DNA of 42,323 nucleotides from an uncultured Roseobacter sp. (GTDB lineage Bacteria > Pseudomonadota > Alphaproteobacteria > Rhodobacterales > Rhodobacteraceae). Shown one piece after another: positions 1 through 8,297 of the stretch. The stretch's first letter is position 1. Each line of letters begins with the position of its first letter. The DNA lies in NCBI RefSeq assembly GCF_947488185.1, contig NZ_CANKYM010000011.1, positions 1 to 42,323 on the forward strand, in the 5' to 3' direction. A program made the translations under genes and the position numbers. Below the pieces are notes generated by a model that saw only the letters and a program-made list of their open reading frames with translations, did no database searches and was not told where the DNA came from.

Positions 1-1
1 T

Positions 2-754
2 CTACGCCGCTATGGAAAGATCAGACATGGCCGCGTAACTAAGACAAATCAGCCTCAGAAAAAACCGGCGCGGTTCACCGTGACAATGCCCGAAAAACCA
101 ACGTGACGGTCGATACTTCAAGGTGAGTTCACTCAGATCACTGGCATAGGCAGCGGCAAGGGCATCAGAGAAACACTCAAGTACGCCGGAATGTGGCGCA
201 TGATGTGTTGCAACGAAGGTCTCACCATCGAAAGGTTCACGCAGCGCCCGTTCCAACCACATGAGATGATCGCGATGTCTTGAGATGACGTCGGACGTCC
301 GGAGCCTGCGATATCCTTTCGCAGCAACGCGGATATGCTTGTAGTCATTCACGCGCGCTGAAAGGTACACTTGATTGTTGGCACTCCCTGCTCCTAGTTC
401 AAGATCGGTCCAAAGTGTCGCGCAGAAAAAACGCGTGCGACCAAAGACCAACTGCTTCTTTTGCGCATAGCGAACATTGAATTCTGATGCGATCTGCGCG
501 AGGCGATCTTCCCCATCGAGCCGGAAGTCATAGAAATCATGATTGCCCGGAAAGATCGCGACTTTGCTAAGCGGCAAAAGCTGTGACAATCTCTCGAACG
601 CATACTTCCAACGTACTTTTGGCCTGTTGGTCAAATCACCAGCGATCAAAAAATGATCGAGATCGCCAACCAGATGTTCGATGCCCGCAAACGGGTCTCG
701 CTCGGCATCAGCCCAGAAATCATCATGGAGGTCAGAAAGGACCAAGAGTTTCAC
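2..754 (-). CDS. Metallophosphoesterase (calcineurin-like) coupled to the transposition genes
   Basis: Predicted metal-dependent phosphoesterase of 250 aa. The motifs are in the usual order: D8-x-H10 in SDLHDD, GD at 39-40, GNHD at 70-73, THH at 183-185 and GHCH at 222-225. All the normal metal ligands are therefore present, and an active binuclear enzyme is expected. The substrate cannot be told from sequence. The GTG start overlaps the stop of the preceding tniQ 3' segment (GTGA, 751-754), so it is probably translated with the transposition operon. The tail after GHCH is atypical: family members usually continue with a conserved Asn/Arg-Gly segment that I cannot see here. A T6 run at that point makes a late frameshift possible. 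It could be cargo or an accessory transposition gene. Confidence 0.85.
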   Translation of the reverse strand: MKLLVLSDLHDDFWADAERDPFAGIEHLVGDLDHFLIAGDLTNRPKVRWKYAFERLSQLLPLSKVAIFPGNHDFYDFRLDGEDRLAQIASEFNVRYAQKKQLVFGRTRFFCATLWTDLELGAGSANNQVYLSARVNDYKHIRVAAKGYRRLRTSDVISRHRDHLMWLERALREPFDGETFVATHHAPHSGVLECFSDALAAAYASDLSELTLKYRPSRWFFGHCHGEPRRFFLRLICLSYAAMSDLSIAA

Positions 755-993
755 AGTTCAGTGTCCAGTTCGGAAGCAACTAATTTGCGATCATAAATTG
801 TGCCAACGCAACCTGGTGCCATTGCCAACTTCTTAATCCCACAACGGCGCATCCTGGCAATAACCGACCGCGGGGTGGTTCCCAGATCGCGCGCCACGAA
901 CTTGGCAGGAACGTAGCGCTCAAGAAACCTGCCCATATCACTGGGAAGCACGACCTTGGCGGCTTTTCTGGTCACCGGGTTCCTTGAGGCCAC
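751..993 (-). CDS. TniQ C-terminal segment, separated by a -1 frame change
   Basis: This 80-residue reading frame (GTG at 993) has no good ribosome binding site. It reads naturally as the missing C-terminus of TniQ. Extended upstream in its own frame it gives LIDAGFLEAVASRNPVTRK, which would follow the TniQ ending VNDPAVKF if the ribosome slipped -1 at TTT TAA, or if one T were restored. The content (an arginine-rich segment, then VARDLGTTPRSVIARM) resembles the helix-turn-helix tail of long TniQ proteins. That assignment rests on general family resemblance, not on a search. Its stop overlaps the GTG start of the metallophosphoesterase. It could instead be an independent small DNA-binding protein. 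Confidence 0.6.
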   Translation of the reverse strand: MASRNPVTRKAAKVVLPSDMGRFLERYVPAKFVARDLGTTPRSVIARMRRCGIKKLAMAPGCVGTIYDRKLVASELDTEL

Positions 994-1016
994 GGCTTCG
1001 AGGAAGCCGGCATCAA

Positions 1017-2351
1017 TTAAAACTTCACGGCCGGATCGTTGACACTCAGGATCTGTTTGACCTTTGCTTTGGTATATCCTTCCACACCAACCCCTTCCAG
1101 CTTGCCACCGAGCTCAGCGACACTCACGCGCACCGCTGCATAGCCTTCTTTATCAGGCGCAGCGCCAATCCACTCCAGGCGTCCATCGACAATGAGCTGG
1201 ACAATTTCTGCTGCCCCACAAACGAGTTTCCGACAAGCCGTCTGAATATCGACCATATCGTCAGGATAGCACCCACCACCTTTCACTTGGCCAAGTTGGT
1301 CGCGCAGTCGAAACACTTCAGATCGCGCGTAGTAGGGCGTTATTTCTCCGAGACCCGGCATAGGCCTCAAGACCTCACCGCTAGCGAGCGCATCGAATTG
1401 GGCCCGAGGAATGTTGAGTAACTTCAGCGCCAACCGGCGCGTAACGCCGCCATTGAGTTTGTCGAGAACTGGCCGCGCCGCTTCCGCGCAAAAGACTTCG
1501 CTGGTTTGCACCTTTGGCCTTCCAGCGTTTGGATTGATGAGACTCGCAGCGATAAGCGCCTTGCGCGAACGTTTCATAGACGCCCGACTGTACTGCGTGA
1601 AGGTGGTCAAGCTGTAGACGCGTCGCTGCTGCACCACCTGCCCTAGGACGGTTTCCCCAGGACCGATTGGGAAACTCTCAACAATGTACTCCCTGACCAG
1701 ATCCTTGATCAGATCATATTGCGGCCCCTTTGCCGAGCGGCTGAGCCACTGATAGAGACTTCCTAGATGAGCTTGAGCCTTTGATTTCACAAGTGGCCTT
1801 GGGAGCGCCCACAGGGCCACTTTCACATCTGCTGGCCCACCAACCGCAATGCTATAGCCTGTGTCGCCCACATGAGCTCTCTCAATGTCTGTGAGGGCAC
1901 TGACACCTACGTCTGCTCCGCACTCCACCAAGAGACCCAGCAGTTCGCAAAAATATGCCGCCGCATTCAGTTCAAGCGTATCGATCCAATGTTTGACCGG
2001 AGCGCCCATCGAACGCGCTTCAATGTATCGGGACAATGCAGACGGATCGCAAACCGTCGCATCATCTGCAGCGCACAAGATATCCCATCGGTGCTCAAAG
2101 CATCTCTTGGTAAAATCATGTACCGAACCAGTATAGCCGACCCGCCCAAAGCTCTTCAAAAGCACGTTGTGTTTAGGACACTGCCGCATGAACGGGATAT
2201 GCCAGGTCGCTTGGCCTACAAATCCATCATCATCCGGCTTGGCGGTCTCGGCAATGCAACACGGACACAGACGCAGCGAGGTTCTAATAATCCATCGTTT
2301 TTCGATGAGTTGGCCTGCTATGCGGTATTGGGCTTTCTGTAACTTCGTCAC
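1017..2351 (-). CDS. tniQ: TniQ central segment (target-selection protein, broken gene)
   Basis: Main part of a TniQ/TnsD-family protein, which links the transposase complex to its target site. A zinc-binding pattern typical of the family is visible: CPCC at residues 29-32 followed by CPKH at 58-61. The listed GTG start is an artefact. The open frame continues upstream to position 2375, where an in-frame TAG (2376-2378) separates it from the canonical TniQ N-terminus encoded at 2379-2606. At the 3' end the frame stops at TTT TAA (1017-1022), and the apparent C-terminus continues in the -1 frame. Intact, the three parts would give about 615-620 aa, plausible for a long TniQ. As it stands the gene is probably inactive unless recoded or misassembled. 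Confidence 0.8.
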   Translation of the reverse strand: MTKLQKAQYRIAGQLIEKRWIIRTSLRLCPCCIAETAKPDDDGFVGQATWHIPFMRQCPKHNVLLKSFGRVGYTGSVHDFTKRCFEHRWDILCAADDATVCDPSALSRYIEARSMGAPVKHWIDTLELNAAAYFCELLGLLVECGADVGVSALTDIERAHVGDTGYSIAVGGPADVKVALWALPRPLVKSKAQAHLGSLYQWLSRSAKGPQYDLIKDLVREYIVESFPIGPGETVLGQVVQQRRVYSLTTFTQYSRASMKRSRKALIAASLINPNAGRPKVQTSEVFCAEAARPVLDKLNGGVTRRLALKLLNIPRAQFDALASGEVLRPMPGLGEITPYYARSEVFRLRDQLGQVKGGGCYPDDMVDIQTACRKLVCGAAEIVQLIVDGRLEWIGAAPDKEGYAAVRVSVAELGGKLEGVGVEGYTKAKVKQILSVNDPAVKF

Positions 2352-2375
2352 GGACCAACGAGATATCTCATTTGT

Positions 2376-2606
2376 CTAAAGCCCATCCAGATCAGCGAGC
2401 CGTTTAAGCAATAACAGGTTTCCATCAGCAATGCCCTGCATCTCAAGACCCAGATTACGGCAAAACTCTTGAACGCTTGGCAGACCATTTTGACGCGCAA
2501 GACGCGAAGCATAGGAGGCTGGAGTTTCTAGCTTGCGAAGCTCTGATCGGATCGGTAACGCCCCCTCATGCAGCGAACTTTTACCTGTTTCGATTTGAGG
2601 CCTCAT
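2376..2606 (-). CDS. tniQ: TniQ N-terminal segment ending at an in-frame amber codon
   Basis: Start chosen at ATG 2606, which overlaps the tniB stop as ATGA (2603-2606); an upstream ATG at 2624 lies inside tniB. The 76 residues contain LPIRSELRKLETPASYASRL and LGLEMQGIADGNLLLLKRLADLDGL in two stretches, which is how TniQ proteins begin (a short N-terminal helical domain before the zinc fingers). TAG at 2376-2378 then stops translation. The next codons in the same frame continue without any shift into the main TniQ body. So the break is a single nonsense codon rather than an indel. Confidence 0.7.
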   Translation of the reverse strand: MRPQIETGKSSLHEGALPIRSELRKLETPASYASRLARQNGLPSVQEFCRNLGLEMQGIADGNLLLLKRLADLDGL

Positions 2607-3619
2607 GATCCGTTCGCCTTCCAACGAGCCAGTGCGCGCTGCAGCGCGATGCGCGTCAGGCTGTTCTCTTCTTCCTTGGTTTGCTCGCTGACGCTGATGT
2701 CCCGGAAATCAGGAGACAGAAAGGGGTTCAGACCATCCAAACAATTGAACTTCTTTCGGGCGTACTGGGCGAAATGCTCACGCGTCAGGATCTGCCTCCC
2801 ATCATTGAGACAAGGACGGACTGCCTCGACGATGAACTTAAAGGCTAGGCCGGGTTTATGCTGTGCAGCATGAAAAAGGCGAAAAACGAAGTCTTCACCC
2901 TCCAAATCGGGGGAGATTCCAAGTCCAGCCTTTGAGGCTATGTGCTGAAGAATTGGCTGAAAGTTGTCACCGTCTTGTACCCAGCTGAGCTTTGGTATTT
3001 CGATGATTTCTTTTCGACGGTTCACTTCACCATTCAATGTGACGAGCTCGGCCAGTTCAGGGGTGCCAGCCAGCAGCAGGTTTACCGGCCAGTTCATGCC
3101 ATTGAGAACAGATTTGAGCGTGCTTAGAGCAGTTAAAATCTCGCGTCCCTGATGGTTGAATATCAGATCATGGGTCTCATCAATGATCAGGAACTTCACT
3201 TGTCGTTGTTGAAACTGTTTTTCGATCTGATCCCAGATTTCAAACTGGTTGCTCGCTTTGGAGTGTGGATATCCCATCTCCCCTAATATTTGTTTCCCGA
3301 GGTTCAGCACAGTCGTCTTTGCCGGCGCACGCACCCGCACAACGTCTATGTGGCGGCAACTCTTGTCAGATCTAACTTCTGGCAAGTTCATAGCCAGTTG
3401 CTTCGTCATTAGGGTTTTGCCACTACCCGGCGGTCCAGTCAGGAGTAGCGCCGTACAATCAGAACTGTTCCCCTCGCTGAGGTCAGCAAGACGCTGATAG
3501 TGCAGCTCAAGGAACTGATCGCGAAGCCGCAAGAAGGTGGGAGTTTTTACGAAAACCTTCTTTAGCTTAGCGATTGTGGCCGCAGTATCTTGAAACTTTT
3601 TCGCTCCCGGCTCAGTCAT
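2603..3619 (-). CDS. tniB: TniB/TnsC-type AAA+ ATPase of the transposon
   Basis: ATPase that regulates transposase and passes the target signal from TniQ to TniA. The 338-aa protein has Walker A GPPGSGKT at residues 62-69 and Walker B FLIIDET with D147/E148, plus the TniB-type N-terminus before the P-loop. I chose ATG 3619 because it overlaps the tniA stop (3612-3614) by 8 bp. The longer ATG at 3682 would sit well inside tniA. The stop overlaps the tniQ ATG (ATGA). All motifs needed for ATP binding and hydrolysis are present, so this gene looks functional even though its partners at both ends of the operon are broken. Confidence 0.92.
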   Translation of the reverse strand: MTEPGAKKFQDTAATIAKLKKVFVKTPTFLRLRDQFLELHYQRLADLSEGNSSDCTALLLTGPPGSGKTLMTKQLAMNLPEVRSDKSCRHIDVVRVRAPAKTTVLNLGKQILGEMGYPHSKASNQFEIWDQIEKQFQQRQVKFLIIDETHDLIFNHQGREILTALSTLKSVLNGMNWPVNLLLAGTPELAELVTLNGEVNRRKEIIEIPKLSWVQDGDNFQPILQHIASKAGLGISPDLEGEDFVFRLFHAAQHKPGLAFKFIVEAVRPCLNDGRQILTREHFAQYARKKFNCLDGLNPFLSPDFRDISVSEQTKEEENSLTRIALQRALARWKANGS

Positions 3620-5804
3620 CAGAAATCTCCCACGGCTTGGTGGGATTTTCAGGTGCAGCAGGCCTGTCTGAATTCGCATCAAAACTGTCTGTCAGATTGG
3701 ACTCTGGGCCGGAAAGTGGAGCGGGCTTAATCACATCAGACAGGAAGCCTGCATCTGATGGCACGGAAGGCGTATCCTGGTCGCCACGCTGTATACTGAA
3801 CCCATAAAACAACGACTTTTGATCGTATTCAAAGTCCGTAGCCGTGCTCTCGTGAACGCCCAATCCACCGCGTTTGCGCCCAAAGCCGTCCATATCGCGT
3901 ATTCTCTTTATGCCGCGACGAACCACAGGCAAACTAAGCTCAGATTCCGCTCGATTGTTCTGAACGATTTCCCTGAATTCTCGCTTCCAGTCCTTATAGG
4001 ACACATTGTCGAAACCTGGTGTCGTGCATGTTGCGAGGTGGGGCTTGCTATCATACCAAATCGTCACAACACCCAAGTTGGCCGGGTCAATACGGACATC
4101 TACTTCAGCACTTTCGTCATGCAGAGAAATCTCTTGAAGTTTGTTGCAACGATAGTCGAGTGCTGCCACCTTAATCAGGCCATGAGAGACTTGACGCTTG
4201 ACGGCAATACCCACGACGGCTGCACGAACCAGTGGCGGAACCTCTGCCGGATCGCCATATTGCGCACACAACTGCTGCCAGGTGTTTGCTGGAGTAGCCT
4301 CGTTTAGACCTTCGTGCGGAGAGTTGTGATAAACGTCCGCAATGAAAATCGCTACAGCTGCGGTCAGTTCGTCGTCTGTAAGAACCGCCTCGCTTTGAGG
4401 GTCTGAGTTTCCTTTTTCGATAACGTTCGAATGAGTGCGCGCCGAAAGCAGGGGCATGAAGCCCGTTCCCTGGCTTCTGAATATTCGTTCAACGTGTGTC
4501 TTGAAGTGCGCCAAGCCGCCAACTTCAATACGCAAGTTACTCCCAAGATCCTCAACCGCCCTGCGAAAGCTTGCAGCGACAAACGGCGCACCGTTGTCAC
4601 AAACAATAAGCCCTGGCCGGCCATGAAACGTCCAAGTGCGGTTTGCGCCATAGGATTGTGCGAATTCTGTCTTATCCCTCAAGATTTGGTCTAAGACCGC
4701 CAAAGAGTTGGCAGCCCCAGATTTTGAAGACACTTTGATCCCAAGAACCACGCGTGTCGCGCAATCAATCGCCAACGTCAGTGTCAGGCGATGTCTTGGA
4801 AGTCGAGTTAGTTGATCTTTGGTGAAAACGTTTGCCAGGTTTGTCTTGCCCGCAACGGTAAATACATCGAAGTCCCAATCGTCGATTTCTACTTGCTGCA
4901 GAGGATAAAGCGCATCAAAACCGTCTTCTTGCAGCCTGTGCTTCTGGTTCGCTGCTTCGCGTCCGAAGGTGCGGACAGATTTGTGATAGGGCGATATTTT
5001 TCTGACATACTTGAGAATGGTCCAGCGGCTTGGCACGGCCAGTGGCCTTTTGCCTACCTCCGCTCGCCGGTCGTTTTCAAAGGCAAATTCGTCAAGTACC
5101 AAATCAGCGACTTTGAACGGTACCGGTCTCTTCTGGGTCAGATGCTTCATGATCATTTGATTCATGAATTGATAGGTTTCAGACGGAAACCGAAGCGTCC
5201 GATTGCTATATTTTTCTGTACGTGGCCGAACGGACTTCGCAGAGCCATTGCCTTCTTGATATTCTGCTAAGAGGTCGCGAAACCTTCTTGGCCCAGGCAG
5301 TTCAAATTCCCAAGGATTTGACGCCGATGTGCTACTATCCTTCCGTTTTTCGGGCTTACGTGCACCGCTACGCTTCTTCCGCGCATCAGGGATCTTATCG
5401 CGCATTTCCAGTAGTGCGACTTTTTCGACCTTTTGGAGCGTCTCCTTGATCGATGGGTCAGTTGTTTTTGCGCGACCGACATTGTATTCATCCATGAACA
5501 GCCGACAAAGCGACTGATACCACAAACCAGTTTCTCGCGAATACTCGCTCGCCAGCAGTAGTTGAACATCACGACCATTGGCGCGCAACTCCTCGTGTTC
5601 AGGTGCGAAGTAGTCGGGGATAAGGTTCCAATCCGCTGATTGCATCAGGTCCGCGATTTCGACGTATGTCAAAAACACTTTCACTTTGGCCAGATCAAGC
5701 CGGATAAATTCTGCGCCTCGGTCGTTTTTCCTATGAAGCTGATACTCGATCCCGGCGAAAACATAGAGATCGAGCATCCTCAGAAATATCTTGCGGGTCG
5801 TCAT
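3612..5804 (-). CDS. tniA: TniA/TnsB-type DDE transposase
   Basis: 730-aa transposase of the Tn7/Tn5053 group with an rve (retroviral integrase) core. It binds the transposon ends and joins the 3' ends to target DNA. Catalytic residues are visible: D308 or D309 in QVEIDDWDFD, D403 in VCDNGAPF and E439 in THVERIFRSQ. The N-terminal 300 residues hold DNA-binding regions and a basic Lys/Arg-rich stretch (140-155). The C-terminus beyond about 500 is the Mu-type beta-barrel region followed by an acidic tail that in TnsB proteins contacts the ATPase. The ATG overlaps the stop of the upstream winged-helix ORF (ATGA, 5801-5804). No lesion is seen. Confidence 0.93.
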   Translation of the reverse strand: MTTRKIFLRMLDLYVFAGIEYQLHRKNDRGAEFIRLDLAKVKVFLTYVEIADLMQSADWNLIPDYFAPEHEELRANGRDVQLLLASEYSRETGLWYQSLCRLFMDEYNVGRAKTTDPSIKETLQKVEKVALLEMRDKIPDARKKRSGARKPEKRKDSSTSASNPWEFELPGPRRFRDLLAEYQEGNGSAKSVRPRTEKYSNRTLRFPSETYQFMNQMIMKHLTQKRPVPFKVADLVLDEFAFENDRRAEVGKRPLAVPSRWTILKYVRKISPYHKSVRTFGREAANQKHRLQEDGFDALYPLQQVEIDDWDFDVFTVAGKTNLANVFTKDQLTRLPRHRLTLTLAIDCATRVVLGIKVSSKSGAANSLAVLDQILRDKTEFAQSYGANRTWTFHGRPGLIVCDNGAPFVAASFRRAVEDLGSNLRIEVGGLAHFKTHVERIFRSQGTGFMPLLSARTHSNVIEKGNSDPQSEAVLTDDELTAAVAIFIADVYHNSPHEGLNEATPANTWQQLCAQYGDPAEVPPLVRAAVVGIAVKRQVSHGLIKVAALDYRCNKLQEISLHDESAEVDVRIDPANLGVVTIWYDSKPHLATCTTPGFDNVSYKDWKREFREIVQNNRAESELSLPVVRRGIKRIRDMDGFGRKRGGLGVHESTATDFEYDQKSLFYGFSIQRGDQDTPSVPSDAGFLSDVIKPAPLSGPESNLTDSFDANSDRPAAPENPTKPWEISDD

Positions 5805-5995
5805 GACCGCACCAACCTAACCAGGCTGCGAGGACCGATGCGTTCGGGGGAAACAAGCTCGAGAATGCCGCCAAACAGTTGGCGAACGATCGCCCGAAAC
5901 GTGGCACCACCGTATCCTGTAAGTGCGATGACGCTTTCAATGCTCATTGCACCTAACAACTGGTTTGAAACGGACAAGAGATGCTGATCCGCCAC
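5801..5995 (-). CDS. Winged-helix-like C-terminal part of the tnsA-like gene
   Basis: 64 codons from GTG 5995 with no ribosome binding site. The product looks like a small helical/winged-helix domain (SIESVIALTGYGGATFRAIV, then LFGGILELV), as expected for the C-terminal half of short TnsA-like proteins that docks on the ATPase. Read upstream in the same frame it begins LKDPDPVADQHLL. This joins the end of the preceding ORF (AAMFVDF) exactly if the ribosome slips -1 on TTT at TTT TAA (6010-6015), or if one T is restored. The stop overlaps the tniA ATG. It could alternatively be a separate small protein. Confidence 0.6.
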   Translation of the reverse strand: MADQHLLSVSNQLLGAMSIESVIALTGYGGATFRAIVRQLFGGILELVSPERIGPRSLVRLVRS

Positions 5996-6009
5996 AGGAT
6001 CTGGGTCCT

Positions 6010-6429
6010 TTAAAAATCAACAAACATGGCGGCGTTGAAAATCTGCACGCGCGTAAAGGATCGGTCCGTAACCAAACACACCCTGTCAGCAAAGGACTTT
6101 GACAACTGACCAGCAATGATTGACAATGTCTCGCGGAAGCCCGTCTGGATCACCCCGTCATAGGGTTTTACGGCAACTGCCGTTCGCGAACCGCCAACAT
6201 GAACGAGCAACTGGTCAAAGGTGTGGTGACACAACTTACTGGACTTGTCGTAAAATGGCATTCGTTCCGGCTGCGGTATGACTGAAACGACATCCGGTCG
6301 CGTCAATGCAACCTGAGACGTGAAAAACTCCAGGCCACTTTCCGAGATCAATCTTCGAAGATGGTCATCGTGAGGCATGTATGCCGTAAAATAGACCCTC
6401 GCGCTTTTCTTGGAGCGCCGTGGAGGCAT
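6010..6429 (-). CDS. TnsA-like endonuclease N-terminal part (split gene)
   Basis: 139 residues resembling the PD-(D/E)xK nuclease domain of short TnsA-like proteins, which cut the 5' strand at the transposon ends so the element can move by cut-and-paste. Candidate catalytic residues are E34, D72 (HTFDQLLV) and K88 (AVAVKP). The residue two before the lysine, often Q or E in TnsA, is Ala here, so metal binding may be altered. The frame ends at TAA within GAT TTT TAA, and the natural continuation lies in the -1 frame. It is the first gene of the transposition operon. The assignment rests on operon position and motif spacing. Confidence 0.65.
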   Translation of the reverse strand: MPPRRSKKSARVYFTAYMPHDDHLRRLISESGLEFFTSQVALTRPDVVSVIPQPERMPFYDKSSKLCHHTFDQLLVHVGGSRTAVAVKPYDGVIQTGFRETLSIIAGQLSKSFADRVCLVTDRSFTRVQIFNAAMFVDF

Positions 6430-7667
6430 TCTCGTCGCCAGGCATTCCAGAGGCGGATGGTAGATGGGTTGCTGGTTCGTGTATTGCTAGATAGATGATT
6501 GCATTTTGCTGCTACTTTTTTGCTGTAGTTAGGCACACCGCGACCCAACGCGGGCCGCGAAGCACTTGACTTTTTCTGCCAAAAGAAGGAGCAAGAGATC
6601 AGATACGAAGGGCCTTGGTCCTTTACAAATGTGGAAGATCTAGCGTTCCAGCGCTAGGTTTTCTTCGTTTTTGGGCTCTACGTCGTCTTGTCCCTCCCAT
6701 ATCGTTCAGGGAAAAGTGCCTCTGGAGTAGTGCCCAGGACCATCGCGAGGTGGGATTGAACCCTGTGACTACACCTAAACCCCTGCGAAACCAGTGTCAC
6801 CGAAGCCGGAGAGATCTTGAGAAAGCTCGCTGCCGACGAGAGAGAGCTGCCCTACTTGCGCAGAGCGCACTTGATGTCTTCGTGGCGTTCAAGATTGGGC
6901 GTCAGCATTCGATCCAAATCAGCTAAGTGTTTAGGCTAAGCTCGATTTACCAGAATACTCATCGGGGGTCAAATTACTCACGTTTCTCAATTAGTTAAGT
7001 AAATTCCAGATCTAATTGTTAACTTAGCGGGCTTGGTCCGGGCTGTCCTAACCGCTGACGAACGGTTTCGAACAGCCCGAAATGCAACAATTACCGATTT
7101 GGCGCTCCAGATAAGAATTTTGCGTCAGCGTAATCTGAATGACCACTACGCGCCTCAGACCAAGTGTATTAAGAACGGACGGCGGAATGCAGTCATTCGC
7201 AGCAGTTGCGAGATTTTCTAAAATTTCTATCTGACAGATATTCAAAAGTAGCCTTTTGGCAGGCTGAGAAACCAATTGTTTAAGACGTATAGCCAGCGTG
7301 CAAAGCAATCCTGTGTTCGCCCGTTCCTTTGACGTTGCGAAAATGAAATCCGCAAAGCTGATCATCTTCAGTACGACTAACGTGAGTACTTGTTTTGCCT
7401 TGCATTTTCTCCCATTCGGGCTGAGGGTTTGTCGCAAGGACGGTCTTAAAAACAGACCTCGCATCACGGATTTGTGCGAAACGGAAAAGTCTCTTTTTCA
7501 GCGGTTGCGAGGCATTTTTTGAAGCCGAGAAGAGTAAATTGTGCACGTCGGCCAAGGTGCAGATTGTAGATGGCCAGCTTGACAGTTTGTTAGGTTAGAC
7601 AAGATAAGGAAGTCCACAGGCGAGCCTTTGTCCTGCGGAGTCACTCAGATGAAAACGAGGAACTGAG
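6430..7667. other. Gene-free stretch expected to hold the transposon right end
   Basis: About 1.2 kb without a convincing gene. Open frames here (for example minus 7280-7555 and 7048-7467) lack clear family features; the 91-codon frame at 7280-7555 cannot be excluded. Four copies of a G(C/T)TAAG core lie within about 110 bp (6922, 6935, 6994, and reversed at 7023), followed by a nested inverted repeat at 7040-7078. Repeats of this kind next to tnsA are what transposase-binding sites at an element end would look like, but no exact TGT...ACA boundary or target duplication could be fixed. Confidence 0.4.
7040..7078. repeat. Nested inverted repeat (potential hairpin)
   Basis: GGGCTGT at 7040-7046 pairs with ACAGCCC at 7072-7078. 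Inside it AACCG (7050-7054) pairs with CGGTT (7063-7067) around an 8-nt loop. There is no following T-run on either strand, so a simple terminator is unlikely. It lies just outside the GYTAAG repeat group and could belong to the transposon end or mark its junction. Confidence 0.45.
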
Positions 7668-8282
7668 TTGCGGATCCTACTAGCAGATGATCATGAATTG
7701 GTTCGCGAAACGATTGCGGCGTTCATTGAGAAAGAAGACGGATACAAGGTGGTTCAGTCAAGCGACCTCGCCGGGGTCGAGAAGCTGCTGATCGCGCATG
7801 ACCCGTTTGATCTTGTTTTGCTGGACTATGAAATGCCGGGGATGGATGGTCTGGCAGGCTTGCAAAAAATCATGGACGCTGTGCGTCCCCGACCGGTTGC
7901 TTTGATCTCGGGTTCCGCAAACAAAGCGGTCGCGGAAGAGGCGTTGGAGCTTGGTGCGGCTGGATTCCTGCCAAAGACCATGGCCGCAAAATCCTTGGTG
8001 AATGCAATCCGTTTCATGGCAATGGGAGAAAAATACGCTCCGATTGACTTCATGACGCAGGCCGCAGAAGAGGTTGCGCATCCTCTAAAAGACGTGCTCA
8101 CAGCACGGGAGTTGCAAGTATTGTCTTGCCTCACTCGCGGTCTCGCAAACAAGGAAATTGCGCGCGAAATTGATTTGCAGGAAGTCACCATCAAGCTGCA
8201 TGTCAAAACGTTGTGCCGTAAGTTGAACGCCAAGAATCGAACCCATGCAGCAATGATCGCGAAAGAGGCGGGCCTGTTCTGA
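7668..8282 (+). CDS. LuxR/NarL-type response regulator facing the alginate cluster
   Basis: 204-aa two-component response regulator. The receiver domain has acidic D7/D8, phospho-acceptor D53 (LVLLDYEMPGMDG), S81 and K103. A LuxR-type helix-turn-helix follows at about 142-204 (LTARELQVLSCLTRGLANKEIA). The start is TTG 7668, with GAGGA just upstream at 7656-7660; no in-frame ATG gives a complete receiver domain. It is convergent with the RTX gene, 15 bp between stops. The only histidine kinase in the window lies inside the polysaccharide cluster (17332-19902), so this is its likely partner and the best candidate for binding the shared palindromic operator. I see no copy of that operator upstream of this gene. 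Confidence 0.9.
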   Translation: MRILLADDHELVRETIAAFIEKEDGYKVVQSSDLAGVEKLLIAHDPFDLVLLDYEMPGMDGLAGLQKIMDAVRPRPVALISGSANKAVAEEALELGAAGFLPKTMAAKSLVNAIRFMAMGEKYAPIDFMTQAAEEVAHPLKDVLTARELQVLSCLTRGLANKEIAREIDLQEVTIKLHVKTLCRKLNAKNRTHAAMIAKEAGLF

Positions 8283-8297
8283 CCCGCCGTTCCGAAC

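Noticed and set aside
2..6429. Possible CRISPR-associated transposon because of tnsA/tniA/tniB/tniQ
   Set aside because: No cas gene and no CRISPR array are visible in the window. The left part of the element is outside it, so this cannot be fully excluded, but there is no support.
6748..6775. GGGTTCAATCCC on the minus strand, like a tRNA T-arm
   Set aside because: The stem does not pair correctly (CAGGG with CCACC), and no anticodon arm, D arm or acceptor stem could be placed around it.
7280..7555. 91-codon minus-strand ORF near the transposon end
   Set aside because: No recognisable domain, no RBS, lies in a stretch with no other coding signal; kept only as a remote possibility.
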